Shown here one piece after another: positions 1-11,443 of a DNA stretch of 64,000 bases. How positions within the stretch are numbered: position 1 is the first letter of the stretch; each line of letters starts with the position of its first letter. The position numbers and the translations under genes were made by a program. The stretch is from Notospermus geniculatus (lineage: Eukaryota > Nemertea > Pilidiophora > Heteronemertea > Lineidae). The DNA lies in contig NMRB01000878.1 of NCBI GenBank assembly GCA_002633025.1, positions 101,150 through 165,149 of the forward strand, read 5' to 3'. The notes under the pieces are model-generated. The model did not search any database. It saw nothing but the letters and a program-made list of their open reading frames with translations, and had not been told where the DNA came from.

Positions 1-137
1 AATGTATTTTGAAAACACTTCCATCTCCCTTTTCTCCTTCAACACCTGAAATGACAAAAAAGAATTTATGTAACTTTTATGGGTTCTGGGTTGTCATGTC
101 ACAACAAAAACTGATTTTGCAGGAATTTTATGTAAAG

Positions 138-3100
138 CTACCGTACCTCTATCTCAAGCTTTAACTTTTCCACTTCGAGTTGTGTCTTTTCACGCTTTAC
201 TCTCTGAGTGGCTATGATCTCCTGTTGTGCCTGGAGGGTGGCTTCCAACACCTTGACATGGAGATCTTGTCCTGCTCGAGATGATTGAGAGACATTCATT
301 TTGCCTGAAATATTGAACACTGAATAAGTTTCATCATACACTGTATTGTAGATTTCACTGATGAAGTTCATTTTCCACACAAAACTGAATTTTGGAGGGA
401 GTTATAAATAAGTCAAAATGTGTTTTTTCATGCAAAAAAATCGTTATAAATTGATGTTAACTTCATACAGGCACTTGATTTCAGCCCAAATCCTCCCTGT
501 TTATGTTGGCTCTACAAATAGGCCTATAGGGCCCTACTTACCAAATGATTTACATTTCGGTGCCTTCCTCAAGGCAGTACTTTTCGGAGGTCTTGGTAAG
601 GTGGTTTCAAAGTCTCCTGCAAATTGAAATTGACATACCGGTACCATTATGTGATATTGGAAACAAAGAAATATGTTTCACCCTGTAAAGTAGATACAAA
701 AAAATGCATGACATGTGATGATGTACCGGTACTGAAGTTTTTTGAAAGATGTAGGCCCACCCGGTACATGTAATTCTATCAGTAAGCTGGAGATACTTTA
801 GCATACCGGTACCGTACCTAATTCATCGACTGCAATACTCTCAGTCACCAGTGGCTGAGAACAAGTAGCGGTAATTCTTGTACCGGTACCAGTAGTCTGA
901 ATATCTGAAATGATGATAGAAGCGTCATGAAAACTATTATTTATTTCACATTGAATGCCAGTCAGTGATCACAATAAGAAATTGACGTCTCATCTGCCAG
1001 GAGTGCTTGTATTATTGTAAATATATTTGTACTGGTAATCAGCTCATGTGATATGTACTGCCTGTGATAAAATATATACCTGATTGAACTGACAATCCGG
1101 AGACTGTTAAAAGGCCAACGTCGTTGTCTTCAATTCTTGTATCACCTTGCCCTAAATAGAAATAAAAAAAAAGTTATGATGAATCAATGATGACAACAAC
1201 CAGCACACCATAAAATAAGATGATCAAGGTTGACTAGGCATAGGCCTAAGCCTAAATTATTAAACCCCCCAAAAAACATTGCTACACAGCGATTTGGCCT
1301 ATTTAGCCTCCCATATAGTGAGACGGAGCATGCCCAAGTCTGCCACTTACATTCTGCACTCAGAAAGTTGTCACTGAGAATTTACTGAGAAATGTTGTGT
1401 AATTTCACAGTTATTGTGGTCACACAGTGAATGAATACACAACAGTTTGGAATTTTAGAATGTCATACGCATGTTAGGGTGTTCAATTAACTGACATTAA
1501 CCATGAACAATGATATTTTGCAGCCGTAAGTTGTCAAACACTGACTGAACAAGAGAAGGGCATCGGAGCGATGTCAATGGTTTCCGATGAGAGTTGACTA
1601 CTCTGGAGCTAGTTATCTGTGACCTTGACCTCTGACCTTGAGAAGTATTGCGTAACTGGAACAGGCATCCTTGATTAAACTTATAGGAGATGGTTAATTC
1701 GGGCTTCTAATTAGTTTTCTCCTGAAATTCTGCGCAGATTTGCACTTTAGAACAGTTTGACCTTGACCTTGACCTCTGACCTTCAAGGTCATTGCGTAAT
1801 CTGAAAGCTCATCCTTGATAACCTCGGTGTAGGTGAAGGTTTTAGGCTTCCACCATCACTGGGTTCTGTCTCATGTTATTTATGATGGTTGGCTGTGACC
1901 TTGACCTCTGACCTTGATAATTATTGCGTAAGTGGAACAGGCATTTCTGATTAAAATTATAGGAGATGGTTAATTCGGGCTTCTAATTAGTTTTCTCCTG
2001 AAATTCTGAGCAGATTTGCACTTTAGAAATGTTTGACCTTGACCTNGAAATAATATGATGACAGCAACCAGCATAGGCCTACCATAAAATAAGATGATCA
2101 AGGTAGGCAAGGCCTAAAGCCTCATTAGGCCTATAGAAAAATTATTTTATTGGTTGTTTTGTTCCTTCCAAAAGTGAGTCATGGGATCACTGTGGTAAAT
2201 AAATACAAGCCAAAGGGTACACATCGGTTTGTCCTATTTAGCCTCCCATATAGTGAGACTGAGCATGCCCAGTTCTGCCATTTCCTATTCTGCATTCAGA
2301 AAAGTCTCATAATTTATTCAGAAATGCTGTGTAATTTCAGTTTAGTGGTCACACAGAGTGATTGAAAACACGGCAGTCTGGAGTTTTAGAATGTTATACG
2401 CATGTTACTGTCTTCAATTAACTGACATCAATCATGAACAATTGATATTAGCAGCCGTAAGTTGCCAAAAGGGCCGCATGAATGAGCACACACAACAACA
2501 TGCACATGTGACTTGCATGCACTGGCACTGTGCCCAGAAGCGAAGGGGGATTTCCCCTGTTGTCAGGGATGGGGATTCCCCTTCCCGGCGGCCGGCCGAA
2601 GCAGACGACAAATTAAAATCTAGGCCTTGCCTCCCCTCGGAAAATAGTCGAATATTTCACAGTCATGACAGTTGGTTGCTGTTGTTTATTGTTTAGCAAC
2701 AAAAATTTATTAGGGGCCTAGGCCTAGCAAGGAAGGGGATTGAAATTTGACTTACCAGCAGAAGCAGAATTAGTGACTAGATTGGCACTGGGCCTAATCC
2801 TCTTGGGGAGTGGTGGACCAATTCTGCTCTCGAATCCTCCTTCTACACCATTGAAGCTGGCATCATCTTTGTAAATGTCAATGATCCTCTCTGTCACTGG
2901 ATCAAGATCAGGCATTGGAGCACCTCCACCTGTACCACGCTGGTGTGACTTCACCCTACCATAGGCCTCTTTCGCTTTGGAAACTAACTGGTTCCACTTT
3001 TCTCGAACCTGTTTCCAACCCCGTGTGGCATTTCCAATGGCAGTCACCTTGCCTGCAATCCCCTCCCACTTGCTTTCCTTGACTTTGTGGGTAATGCTCG

Positions 3101-3236
3101 AGGTAAACTTGCTCCTAAGGAGCCCCAACTCCTCCTCAACCAAATCGACAAGCAAAATTATTTCTTCTGAAGTCCAGTTTGCACTTCTTTCCCTTTTTTT
3201 TCCCGAACTGGACCCTTTTTCACCGGAAGCGGCCAT
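138..3236 (-). CDS. Myb/SANT-like DNA-binding domain protein, two predicted exons
   Basis: Predicted join on the minus strand: exon 1 3236-2756, intron 2755-305, exon 2 304-138. The exon 1 donor reads GTAAGT and exon 2 follows a TTTCAG acceptor. One left-over base plus two gives a Gly codon and an open frame of about 215 aa. Residues ~15-110 (Trp in NWTSEE, WEGIA, the VREKWNQL helix, then GTGGG) match the Myb/SANT-like trihelix fold (Myb_DNA-bind_5) common in echinoderm, hemichordate and fish proteins and in Harbinger accessory ORFs. Exon 2 encodes a charged Gln/Glu/Lys coiled coil, usual at the C-terminus of this family. I chose the Met at 3236 because the upstream frame crosses an N at 3305. 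Expected role: sequence-specific DNA binding in the nucleus. Further exons beyond the window edge are possible. It could be a host gene or a domesticated transposon ORF; no TIRs were found around it. Confidence 0.6.
405..1159. other. Intronic sequence, no gene seen
   Basis: This lies inside the predicted intron of the Myb/SANT-like gene. It is rich in the palindromic hexamer ACCGGT/CCGGTAC, which recurs about ten times between 640 and 900. No convincing coding frame or RNA gene is seen. Confidence 0.5.
1160..1533. repeat. Direct duplication, copy 1
   Basis: A diverged copy lies at 2054-2469, with shared stretches such as ATAAAATAAGATGATCAAGG and TTTAGCCTCCCATATAGTGA. The two copies flank the TGACCT-rich satellite segment. 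Confidence 0.7.
1534..2045. repeat. TGACCTTGACCT-rich tandem repeat
   Basis: Unit of roughly 280 bp carrying clusters of TGACCT. It is the same family as 18590-19460, starting at the shared CATCGGAGCGATGTCAATGG. It ends at a single N (2045). Confidence 0.75.
2054..2469. repeat. Direct duplication, copy 2
   Basis: Partner of 1160-1533; about 80-90% similar by eye, with small indels. Confidence 0.7.
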
Positions 3237-3519
3237 GTTGGATATTGCTATAAAACCCATTGCATTCTGGGTAATTTCCCTAGCAACCATCTGACACCAG
3301 CGATNACAAAGAAAAACGAGAAATAAACAAACAAAATGTAAATAAACAATGATTTTCGTGGCCCGCGAAAATATCCGTGATATATTATCTTTAATGTCAG
3401 CTATTTTGGTATTCAAGACAAGCAGACAGGCTGGTATAAAGTGCAGGTTACAGATTAATGGTTAGGTTCAGTATTATTGTCCAATGGTGAAGTCAAATGT
3501 ACACATTCAGTTCGTTCCC

Positions 3520-3700
3520 ACATCCCACAATTCACTGCGCGATGGGGAACATCCGGTGCAGACGACAGCAGCCGTGGCAGCAGACGATAGCGGATTTTAT
3601 CTGCGCGTCCGTGGTGATGTTTACATCACTGACAGCCATGACAGCTTGCTGTGGGCCGACCGGATGTCCCCCAGCGCGCGGTGCATTATGAGATTTGTGA
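3520..3700. repeat. TIR element upstream of GPCR A
   Basis: The ends are inverted (CACTGCGCGATGGGG against CACCGCGCGCTGGGG, followed by CATCCGGT). The same insertion sits at 41201-41380 upstream of GPCR D and is missing upstream of E and F, which groups A with D. Confidence 0.6.
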
Positions 3701-3866
3701 AATATCAGAATGTATTGCAGATATGCCTGCAGGTCAACCTGCAACCTGCAGACTATGCACAATAATGTCACATTGCCTTATCGACTCCATGTACATGTGA
3801 TGTAGTAAAAAACGCGGACTCTCTTGGCCTACTGATTTACCGTGACCGCAGCAAAAATCTCCGAGC

Positions 3867-6133
3867 ATGGGACACGTGGGAGGATATGTACAGCACAACT
3901 TCTCTGGAATCCATACGGTTGCTGTTACTGAATTCAATTGGACAATAGGAATTCGAATTGGAACAGAACATACCTACTTCTTGCATATTGCATATGTACT
4001 GTACAATGTTGTCACCTACCTCCTGTTTGTGATTGTAGCGGTTGGCGTTCCAGGCAACATTCTGACCGTCATTGTGGCTGCAATGAGCCACAATAGAAGA
4101 CACACTGCAAGTGTCTATATGATTGGCTTAGCTATTACTGATGGCATTATTCTTCTTGAACTCGGGATTGTTGGAGGGATGTGGCGAAGTGGCTTAGCAA
4201 CATTTTGGCCATCCAGAGAACTCGAATTCGAGTAAGGGTATATAAGGTCGGAATACTTTGCCTTGAAAGGAAGCTGTTGAAAGGGTTGTTTCTATGATGC
4301 ACGGTTAGTGCGACGACTATAGGCCTAGGTTAGCTAACCGTATCCGCAAACGTAACTTAATGGTTAGCCAGGGGCCATATTTATGAAGCCTTCGCAACTT
4401 TGCATTCACGCAAATCTATCATTTTTTGTAAGGCAGTCAGTGAACAATAGGGCATGTGCAGCCAAACAATAGATTTGCGTGAACGCAAAGTTGCGAAGGC
4501 TTCATAAATATGGTCCCTGGTTCCGAAGGCTTGGTATAGTAGCTTGTTAGACCGACATTTTTTCCAGGGTACTTTTGTCTACGACTTATCACGGATCCTT
4601 ATACGTTGAACAGAATTCTATCCATATACGTATAAGATCCGTGATAAGTCGCTGACTCCCTAATATGTTTTTTATCTAGGTTCATATATTTTGTGATGTA
4701 CGCCTGTGCGATGACATCAGGAATCACATTAGCAGCCATGTCGTTGGATCGGTTCATTGCTGTCCGGTATCCAATGGTTGCCAAAAGAGTATGCATCGTT
4801 ACCAACGCCAGAATTATAGTCATTATCATCAATGTGTTAATTGTTGGGGCAAATGTGTCGACATTCTTCTGCCATACGTACATCAAGGACAGCGTTACAG
4901 GTAAGGATTTATCTGCCAACAACAAGCCAAGTAGTTAACAGTGCCAGAAGTAATATTTATAGTTATGATATTATAAGTGAACATCCGTAGCATTTTGAAG
5001 GCCTACGTTTCACAAACCAATTTCCATTCAACATTTGAACTGACGGCGATTTGGTTTGTTTTCCGTACTGTTCTAGTTCTAAACGCTCACTGAAGGGCCC
5101 TTTTTCACAAAACGGTAGGTGAGTACAATGTAAGCCACACTGTATGCCTAGTGGCTCGACGGGAAAAGGCAGCAGGAAAAACCCGACGCAGTTTTTTTAC
5201 GCACGTTGTTTTACTGTGTTTCTCAACAACGTTTTCTCGGTTAACCTTGCAGAGCTTTGGAAATTCCGCAAATGTAGTTCTTGTGTCATGCGCACCTGTA
5301 TAAGAGAAAAGCACAGTATGACAAAAAATTAAGGGGAAGAAACGTTCGGCCTGTCAAGAGCATCAAGATTTACCAGTATAGATGTATACTGAGATTACCA
5401 TGAGAAAACTAAGCTTCATTTGATTAACCTGCGCNATGTATACTGAGATTACCATGAGAAAACTAAGCTTCATTTGATTAACCTGCGCGGACCCTGAATG
5501 CAACTACATGTACCGGTACATGTAAACATGTCGTCCCAGGCTTCAAGCAAGGGCCTTCAAGCGTGAGTTCGAGGAACAGTCTGTTCTTATCTCTCTATGG
5601 AAATGTTTTTATGTCATTTAGCTTTCCTATTTCTTTTTTTCCGAAAAGGAATCGAGGTGATCGTGCCATCAGTACCAGGACACCCCGAATACGAGATTCT
5701 GTTCACCAATTTCCAGTTGATATTTGGAAGTGTTCTTCCATCAATCATAATCATAGTCAGCAATGTTGGTATTGTTCTGACTGTGCGCGGAGCGTCAAAG
5801 AATCGAGCAAAAATGGCCGTTGGACAAGATGGGAGGAGAGACCAACGAGAAAAACAGTTGACATCGATGCTGGTCATTGTAAGCATGGCATATTTGTGTA
5901 CGACTATACCATACAGGGTTTTCATGGCGTTGCTCGAGATACCGGCTGTAGCGGAAGCTAATAATGTAAACGACACCTTTTCTAATGCATTGTTTAATAC
6001 ATTAGATTATTTTTTCTTTGATATCTGGGTGTGTAATCATGCAGTCAACTTTTACTTGTACTGCCTCGCAGGAGGAGAGAAGTACAGGCAGGACACAAAA
6101 GTAGTTTTAAAGAAGTTGTTCTGCTTTTTGTGA
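3867..6133 (+). CDS. Class A GPCR, copy A (intact, three exons)
   Basis: Exons 3867-4231, 4680-4900 and 5649-6133 join in phase (donors GTAAGG and GTAAGG, acceptors CTAG and AAAAG) to a 356-aa receptor. TM1 is ~44-73 with GN (N64), TM2 ~82-104 with LAITD (D92), TM3 ~123-144 ending DRF (145-147) in place of DRY, TM4 ~165-186 without the usual Trp, TM5 ~215-240 with P226, TM6 ~262-290 with P283 but no CWxP Trp, and TM7 ~312-336 with NFYLYC in place of NPxxY. N-glycosylation sites NFS and NWT lie in the N-terminus. The Cys of TM3 position 3.25 is missing and ECL2 has no Cys, so the standard disulfide is not expected. The start has a good Kozak context (AGCATGG). The TM7 pattern resembles invertebrate peptide-type orphan receptors; the ligand is unknown. 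Expected location: plasma membrane, G-protein coupled. Confidence 0.85.
4368..4520. repeat. Foldback MITE in intron 1 of GPCR A
   Basis: Near-perfect inverted ends of about 45 bp, starting CCAGGGGCCATATTTATGAA on the left and CCAGGGACCATATTTATGAA on the right. It is missing at this point in the introns of E and F. Confidence 0.8.
4581..4652. repeat. Intronic hairpin upstream of exon 2 (copy A)
   Basis: Inverted arms GACTTATCACGGATCCTTAT and ATAAGATCCGTGATAAGTC end about 27 bp before exon 2. The counterparts are at 42072-42180 (D), 48413-48560 (E) and 51631-51780 (F); only the right arm (9735-9784) remains in B. Confidence 0.75.
5382..5488. other. Unmerged contig overlap around an N
   Basis: The 53 bases at 5382-5434 are repeated exactly at 5436-5488 with a single N (5435) between. 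The other GPCR copies have this sequence once. This looks like two contig ends that were not collapsed. Confidence 0.85.
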
Positions 6134-6311
6134 AGGTCAGACTTGCCGATGTAAACGTAGGGTCGTATTTTAGAACGTTCCTTGACGTTAAGGTCGACTT
6201 TAAGTTGTAAAACCATCGAGAACAACAGATTTAAAGTGGACCTTGATGTTAAGGAACGTTCTAAAATACGGGCCGTCTTTTTTTTGGAACCAACACTCAA
6301 CCGATCTACTC

Positions 6312-6443
6312 AGGGCCGATTTCACAAAGGGTGTTTAAGACTTAATAGACGCGTGTAACTTCGCCAAATGCATGGTGGAAGTGCGTGCATTTAGTGAAGT
6401 TACACGCGTCTAAGTCTTAAACACCCTTTGTGAAATCGGCCCT
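6312..6443. repeat. Foldback MITE (AGGGCCGATTTCACAAAGGG ends)
   Basis: Perfect terminal inverted repeat AGGGCCGATTTCACAAAGGG, with the inversion continuing inward for over 50 bp (CGCGTGTAACTTCG and its complement). The same insertion follows GPCR B at 11166-11443. Confidence 0.85.
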
Positions 6444-6706
6444 CTAAGTTTTGGTCGTTTACCGCCTTTTTACACGGTGCTGGTTCGAGGAAACCTACCT
6501 CCACCCTCCTTGGGCGGGTTCGGTTCAGGGTGGATTCATCACTTTAACACTGTGCGGCTTGGGTGATAAGCCTCGATCCAGTTTGAAGTCGGTTCGCTCG
6601 AATGTGTGGCAAATCTCAACATCCAATCTGAAACCGCTGAATAGATAGATGTTGGTGGCCATTTCGAAACGGTTAACAGTGGCATTGGAATTAGTATCAA
6701 TGCTTC

Positions 6707-7004
6707 CAGGCCCGTAGCTAGTATAGGGACGGGGGGGGGGGGCAAATGCCCCCCCAGGCCAATTGTTCCAAAAAAATTTTTTCAGCAAAATCAAATGGGA
6801 TAAAAGATCAGAATTGTTCGTGTCTCTGAGTGCAGGAAATTGACCTCAAATCGCATCTCAGAGCTTCTAATTATCAAATTTTTTCTGGGGGACGCCAGAC
6901 CCCCGCAAAACAGGCCCCTGTGGCGCTCGAAGGCCAAGCCTACGTCCGGGCAGCTCGTTTGCTTAAAATGCCCCCCTAGCGAAAAAAAGCTAGCTACGGC
7001 CCTG
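6707..7004. mobile_element. CAGG-type MITE, 5-bp TSD
   Basis: The ends are CAGGCCCGTAGCTA and, inverted, CAGGGCCGTAGCTA, flanked by GCTTC at 6702-6706 and 7005-7009. The paralogous site after B (11704-11714) is empty and has GCTTC once. TIR and TSD length fit 5-bp-TSD hAT-like elements. Confidence 0.8.
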
Positions 7005-8540
7005 GCTTCATACAATTCCTCTTTTTCGATGCATTCATTGATTTCGCAAATCAATATTATAAATTAAAATCAATATTTTAGTTTGACGCACAAAAAGACT
7101 GCTATCGGAAAAATCACTGTATTTTGAATAGAACTTGTTCCTTTTGTCTTTATCACAAAAAATGTCGATTCTACAGGATTACTATCAGATTGAATCGTTT
7201 TGGCTGTGCTACATGTATCTCTTACTTGATTTATGACATAACGTATTTTCGTCATCCGTCGATTTCAGTTGCTTCGCTTTCATCATCAAGTAGTTGTATA
7301 ATAGATGAGTTTAAAGTAGGTCATCCTCATGGAGATTTCTTGGAAATTCGCACATGCGCAGTAGCCGTTTTGGCCTGTCCAACAGGGAAGTCAATTTTTA
7401 AATGGCTTTCAACGAAGGATTGCCGGTGGGTCGCACAATTTTGCTGTTTTTTGTTGTTTTTTCGCCCAGCTTTGCGTTTATACGTACGTGAGTCCTCGAT
7501 ATAATCATGAGGCAGCATTTTTAAGCGTTACCAACATGAACTTCGGGTGGATATACAGAAAAACTCGCCCATTTGGGTCGCCGAATGAACAAAAATGGCG
7601 GCGATGCAGATGGCCGTAGATCGCGAATTCACTCCATTCTTCGCTCGCCCTTTCGCACGCTTTGGTGAGATAACGGGGAAACCAGTGATTTTTCCTTTCC
7701 GCAACTCTTACCACAACCTTTCACAGCACAATTAAGGGCTGCCCTGTAGAAAAGTGCCCCCGATTGCAGAAATCTTTCGTTGAACCCAATGAAAACGCAC
7801 CTGCTTTCCGTGTTGACAGTCAAAACGGCAAACTGTGCATGCGCGAATTATCCATGGCAATGACCTAATTAGGAAGTTTAACCACATCTACATTGTATAG
7901 TGCACTCGGGTATGATATCATCGAGAGCCTATTTCATCCTCCCACAGCATGGCTTTGGTCTGGTTCCTCTTCATACACTCCACACAAAGCCCTGCTGAAA
8001 TTGGACCTCCCAGCCAAGCATAAGGCGGTCAGAAATCCACTGTCCAATCAGAATGCAGCATTTCTAGGGTGTGAATGCTAAATAATTATGACTTATGATT
8101 TATATAAACAATCAAAAATAATAAGACTCTTATTTACGAATAACCACTGGGATAATATTCAGTCAATGTTGAAAAGACATGAGTGATTTGTAGATATACA
8201 AAACTTCTACATAAAACAGGGTAAAACCACGAAAGTACCAAAACCATGACAATAGAGGGAGTGCAAATGGAGTATGGAACAGCCGCACCTGATTCACTGG
8301 ATGTTCTATTTCAGCAGGGGTTTGTGTGAGCGGATGAAGAGGAGCGAGGTAAAAACCCCTGCTGTGAGGATGGCCTATTTTGATGATCATCGTGTTCTCG
8401 TCGTATTCGTCGCTTCAATTCGATTGATTAAAATTTCCGAAAACTATGTTTCATCAGTTAGCAATTTAGGATAATTTGCCATAATAGTTCGCTCATAACA
8501 GGAAATATAATACAGATTAATGCAGAGTACAAATAGCATT

Positions 8541-8701
8541 CTGCATAATGCATCGTGTAGAAATCGCTAACCTCTTCCTACCCTCTGCAGCAAGCAACCA
8601 GATTCCGTGTTCAACGCTTTGGGATTTTCTCGTGCGCCCAATCAGAAGCCTCGGTTCTTTTGCGATAATTTATTNCATCTGGCAACCAAACCTGACTTTT
8701 G
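8541..8701. other. 5' flank unique to GPCR B
   Basis: This has no counterpart upstream of A, D, E or F. It contains one N (8675). It presumably holds the promoter and 5' leader of copy B; no TATA box or other element is clear. Confidence 0.4.
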
Positions 8702-10983
8702 ATGCCAAATGGTGCAGTCGTTGAAATGGCGGGAAACGGTATGAGACGACTGCATATGGAGTCTAGGGACACGTGGGAGGATATGTGCAGCACAAGTGAG
8801 TTCTCTGGAATCCATACGGTTGCTGTTACTGAATTCAATTGGACAACAGGAATTAGAATTGAAACAGAACAAAATACCTACATCTTGCATGCACTGTACA
8901 ATGTTGGTACCTATCTCCTGTTTGTCATTGTAGCGGTTGGTGTCCCAGGCAACATTCTGACCGTCATGGTGGCTGCAATGAGCCACAATAGAAGACACAC
9001 TGGAAGCGTCTTTATGATTGTCTTGGCTATTCCTGATGGCGTGATGCTTCTCCAACTCGGGATTGATGCTTCTATGAGTCGCAGTGGCTTAGCAACATTT
9101 TGGCCATCCAGAGAACTGGAATTCGAGTAAGTGTAAAGTGCTTTTCAGAATGTCCAGTCATTTTTGCACTCATTTTACCTTGCAATGGAATCTATTAAAC
9201 CACAAATTGCATGGCCAGAACCGTGTGCATGTCAATTCACGGTTGACACACGTAATTGGCCCATTTGTGGTTTGTGGTTAGGTTCCATTGCAAGGTAAAA
9301 TGAATGCAAAAATGACTGGACATTCTGAAAAGCACTTTATAAGGTCGGAGTATTCCCTTGAAAGGAAGCTGTTAATAGGGTGGTTTCTATGACGCACGGT
9401 TTAGCTAATCGTATTCACAAACGTCGTACAGATGGTAAGCGTGGTTCCAAAGGCTTGGTATAAGCTAAGGTTACACCTGTTGGAAATACACGTGTTTTTC
9501 CAGACCCGTGTCAAGCCCGTGTGTGCGAAAAGCCCGGCGAGAGGTCACACCACTACATTGTAGTTAAGTAGCCCGGCGACAGTTGCACTGCATGCACTGA
9601 CTCTTCGGTCATTTCTGTATTGACACACATTGTTGGAGGCGCGAAAACGACGTCACTAAGTGGCTGCGCCATCTGTAGGCGTGCGAAGAACTTACGAAAA
9701 CACGAGGATTTGTCCTCGTTGGACAGCATTCTCTCCGTATACGTATAAGGATCCGTGATAAGTCGCTGATCTCAACCTCCCTAATATGTTTTTTTTAATC
9801 TTAAAAGGTTCATATATTTTGTGACATACGCCTGTGCGATGACGCCAGGAATCACGTTAGCAGCGATGTCGTTGGATCGGTTCATTGCTGTCCGGTATCC
9901 AATGGTTGCCAAAAGAGTATGCATCGTTACCAATGCCAAAATTATAGTCATTATCATCAATTTGTTAATTGTTGGGGCAAATGTGTCGACATTCTTCTGC
10001 CATACGTACATCAAGGACAGTGTTACAGGTAAAGATTTGCCAACAGCATACGGTGGCTAGAAAGTATCATTGATTACTTTTTTAAAAATATAACAGTGTA
10101 ATTAATTTTTCTTTTCGAATTTCCTCCCCGAGGAGAAAACATTTGCTCCCCGGGAGGAAACAATTTCTCCCTAGGAGTAAATGTTTTCTCCCCGAGGAGA
10201 AAACATTTCCTCCCCGGGGAGACAAAAAATTAAGGGGAAGAAACGTTCGGCCTGTCAAGAGCAAGATCAAGATTTACTAGTATAGATGTATACTGAGATT
10301 GCCATGAGAAAACTACATGTAAGCTTCATTTTATTAACCTGCGCGGACACTGAATGCAACTACATGTATATGTACATGTACATGTACATGTTGTCCCAGC
10401 CTTCAAGCGTGACATGAGTTCGAGAACAGTCTGTTCTTTTCTCTCTATGGAAACGTTTTTATACCATTTAGCTTTTCTATTTCTTTTTTTCCCGAAAGGA
10501 ATCGAGGTGATCGTTCCATCAGTACCAGGACACCCCGAATACGAAATTCTGTTCACCAATTTCCAGTTGATATTTGGAAGTGTTCTTCCATCAATCATAA
10601 TCATAGTCAGCAATATTGGTATTGTTCTGACTGTGCGCGGAGCGTCAAAGAATCGAGCAAAAATGACTGTTGGACAAGATGGGAGGAGAGACCAACGAGA
10701 AAAACAGTTGACATCGATGCTGGTCATTGTAAGCATGGCATATTTGTGTACGACTATACCATACAGGGTTTTCATGGCGTTGCTCGAGATTCCGGCCGTA
10801 GCGGAAGCCAATAATATCAAAGACACATTTTCTAATGCATTGTCTAATACATTAGATTATTTTTTCTTTGATATCTGGATGTGTAATCATGCAGTTAACT
10901 TTTACTTGTACTGCCTCGCAGGAGGAGAGAAGTACAGGCAGGATACAAAAGTAATCTTAAAGAAGTTGTTCTGCTTTTTGTGA
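8702..10983 (+). CDS. Class A GPCR, copy B (intact, altered N-terminus)
   Basis: Exons 8702-9126, 9808-10028 and 10499-10983 give a 376-codon receptor with the same phases and the same exon 2 and 3 lengths as copy A. The body keeps the GN of TM1, LAIPD of TM2, DRF after TM3, Pro in TM5 and TM6, and NFYLYC in TM7. The TM2/ECL1 stretch (GVMLLQLGIDASMSRSG) groups it with copy F. The N-terminus differs: relative to A, a 4-bp insertion near 8794 changes the frame used upstream, so B reads MESRDTWEDMCSTSEFSG where A reads MGHVGGYVQHNFSG. It keeps NWT but loses NFS. Upstream in-frame Met codons at 8702, 8729, 8741 and 8756 are alternatives. Its promoter region is not shared with the other copies. 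Ligand unknown. Confidence 0.8.
9134..9339. mobile_element. Foldback MITE next to the exon 1 donor of GPCR B
   Basis: Inverted ends TAAAGTGCTTTTCAGAATGT, with arms of about 55 bp. It begins 8 bp after the donor GT. The paralogous F intron (51340-51352) is uninterrupted at this point, consistent with a TA target duplication. Confidence 0.8.
9473..9722. repeat. GGTTACACCTGT repeat in intron 1 of GPCR B
   Basis: Related in wording to 52286-52744 and 53658-54118 (GGTTACACCTGT, CCCGGCGA, ACACGAGG/ACACGGGG). It replaces the left arm of the exon-2 hairpin in this copy. Confidence 0.5.
10131..10222. repeat. CTCCCCGAGGAG short tandem palindromes
   Basis: Five variants of CTCCCCG(A/G)GGAG separated by AAAACATTT-type spacers, in intron 2 of GPCR B. 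Not present in the other copies. Confidence 0.7.
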
Positions 10984-11165
10984 AGGTCAAACTTGCCGAT
11001 GTAAACGTAGGGTTGTATTTTAGAACGTTCCTTGACGTTAAGGTCGACTTTAAGTCTATTGTAAAACCATCGAGACCAACAGATTTAAGGTGGACCTTGA
11101 TGTTTAGGAACGTTCTAAAATACGGTCCGTCGTTTTTTTGGAACCAACACTCAACCGATTTACTC

Positions 11166-11443
11166 AGGGCCGATTTCACAAAGGGTGTTTTAGGCCTGCT
11201 TTCCATTGGCGCGTTTCCGTGCGCGGAAACGCTCGAAAGCATTGTTTGTTTCCGCTTCGTTGGTCACGGCGCGGGAAAAAACAATGGTTTCGAGCGTTTC
11301 TGCGCACGGAAACGCGCCAATGGAAAGCAGGCCTAAGACTTTTAAGTCTATTAAAATAGACGCGTGTAACTTCGTCAAATGCATGGTGGAAGTGCGCGCA
11401 TTTAGTGAAGTTACACGCGTCTATGTCTTTGTGAAATCGGCCG
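11166..11443. repeat. Foldback MITE split by a second MITE
   Basis: Same family and same location as 6312-6443 (ends AGGGCCGATTTCACAAAGGG), enlarged by the insertion at 11191-11335. The right arm has a small deletion. Confidence 0.8.
11191..11335. mobile_element. Nested foldback MITE
   Basis: Inverted ends TAGGCCTGCTTTCCATTGGC continue through CGCGTTTCCGTGCGC for over 50 bp. The empty site is the uninterrupted copy at 6334-6342; the target duplication is TA. Confidence 0.8.

Larger units (their letters stand above)
6134..8540. repeat. Downstream duplication block of GPCR A
   Basis: This non-coding block is homologous to 10984-13410 (after B) and 60769-62271 (after F). Landmarks are the ACGGTGCGGGTTCGAGGAAA-like motif near 6476, TTCAACGAAGGATTGCCGGTG near 7410 and GCGATGCAGATGGCCGTAGA near 7599. 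The A copy stops at about 8540, just inside the small minus-strand ORF that the B and F copies keep. No translated product is supported within it. Confidence 0.75.

Noticed and set aside
3867-4235. Exon 1 of the GPCR as a stand-alone 122-aa protein
   Set aside because: The TAA is created inside the donor (GA|GTAAGG), all copies have it, and splicing to exon 2 restores the receptor frame.
5614-5976. Minus-strand 120-128 aa frames opposite every GPCR exon 3
   Set aside because: They are shadows of the conserved + strand exon; no splice logic or domain supports them.
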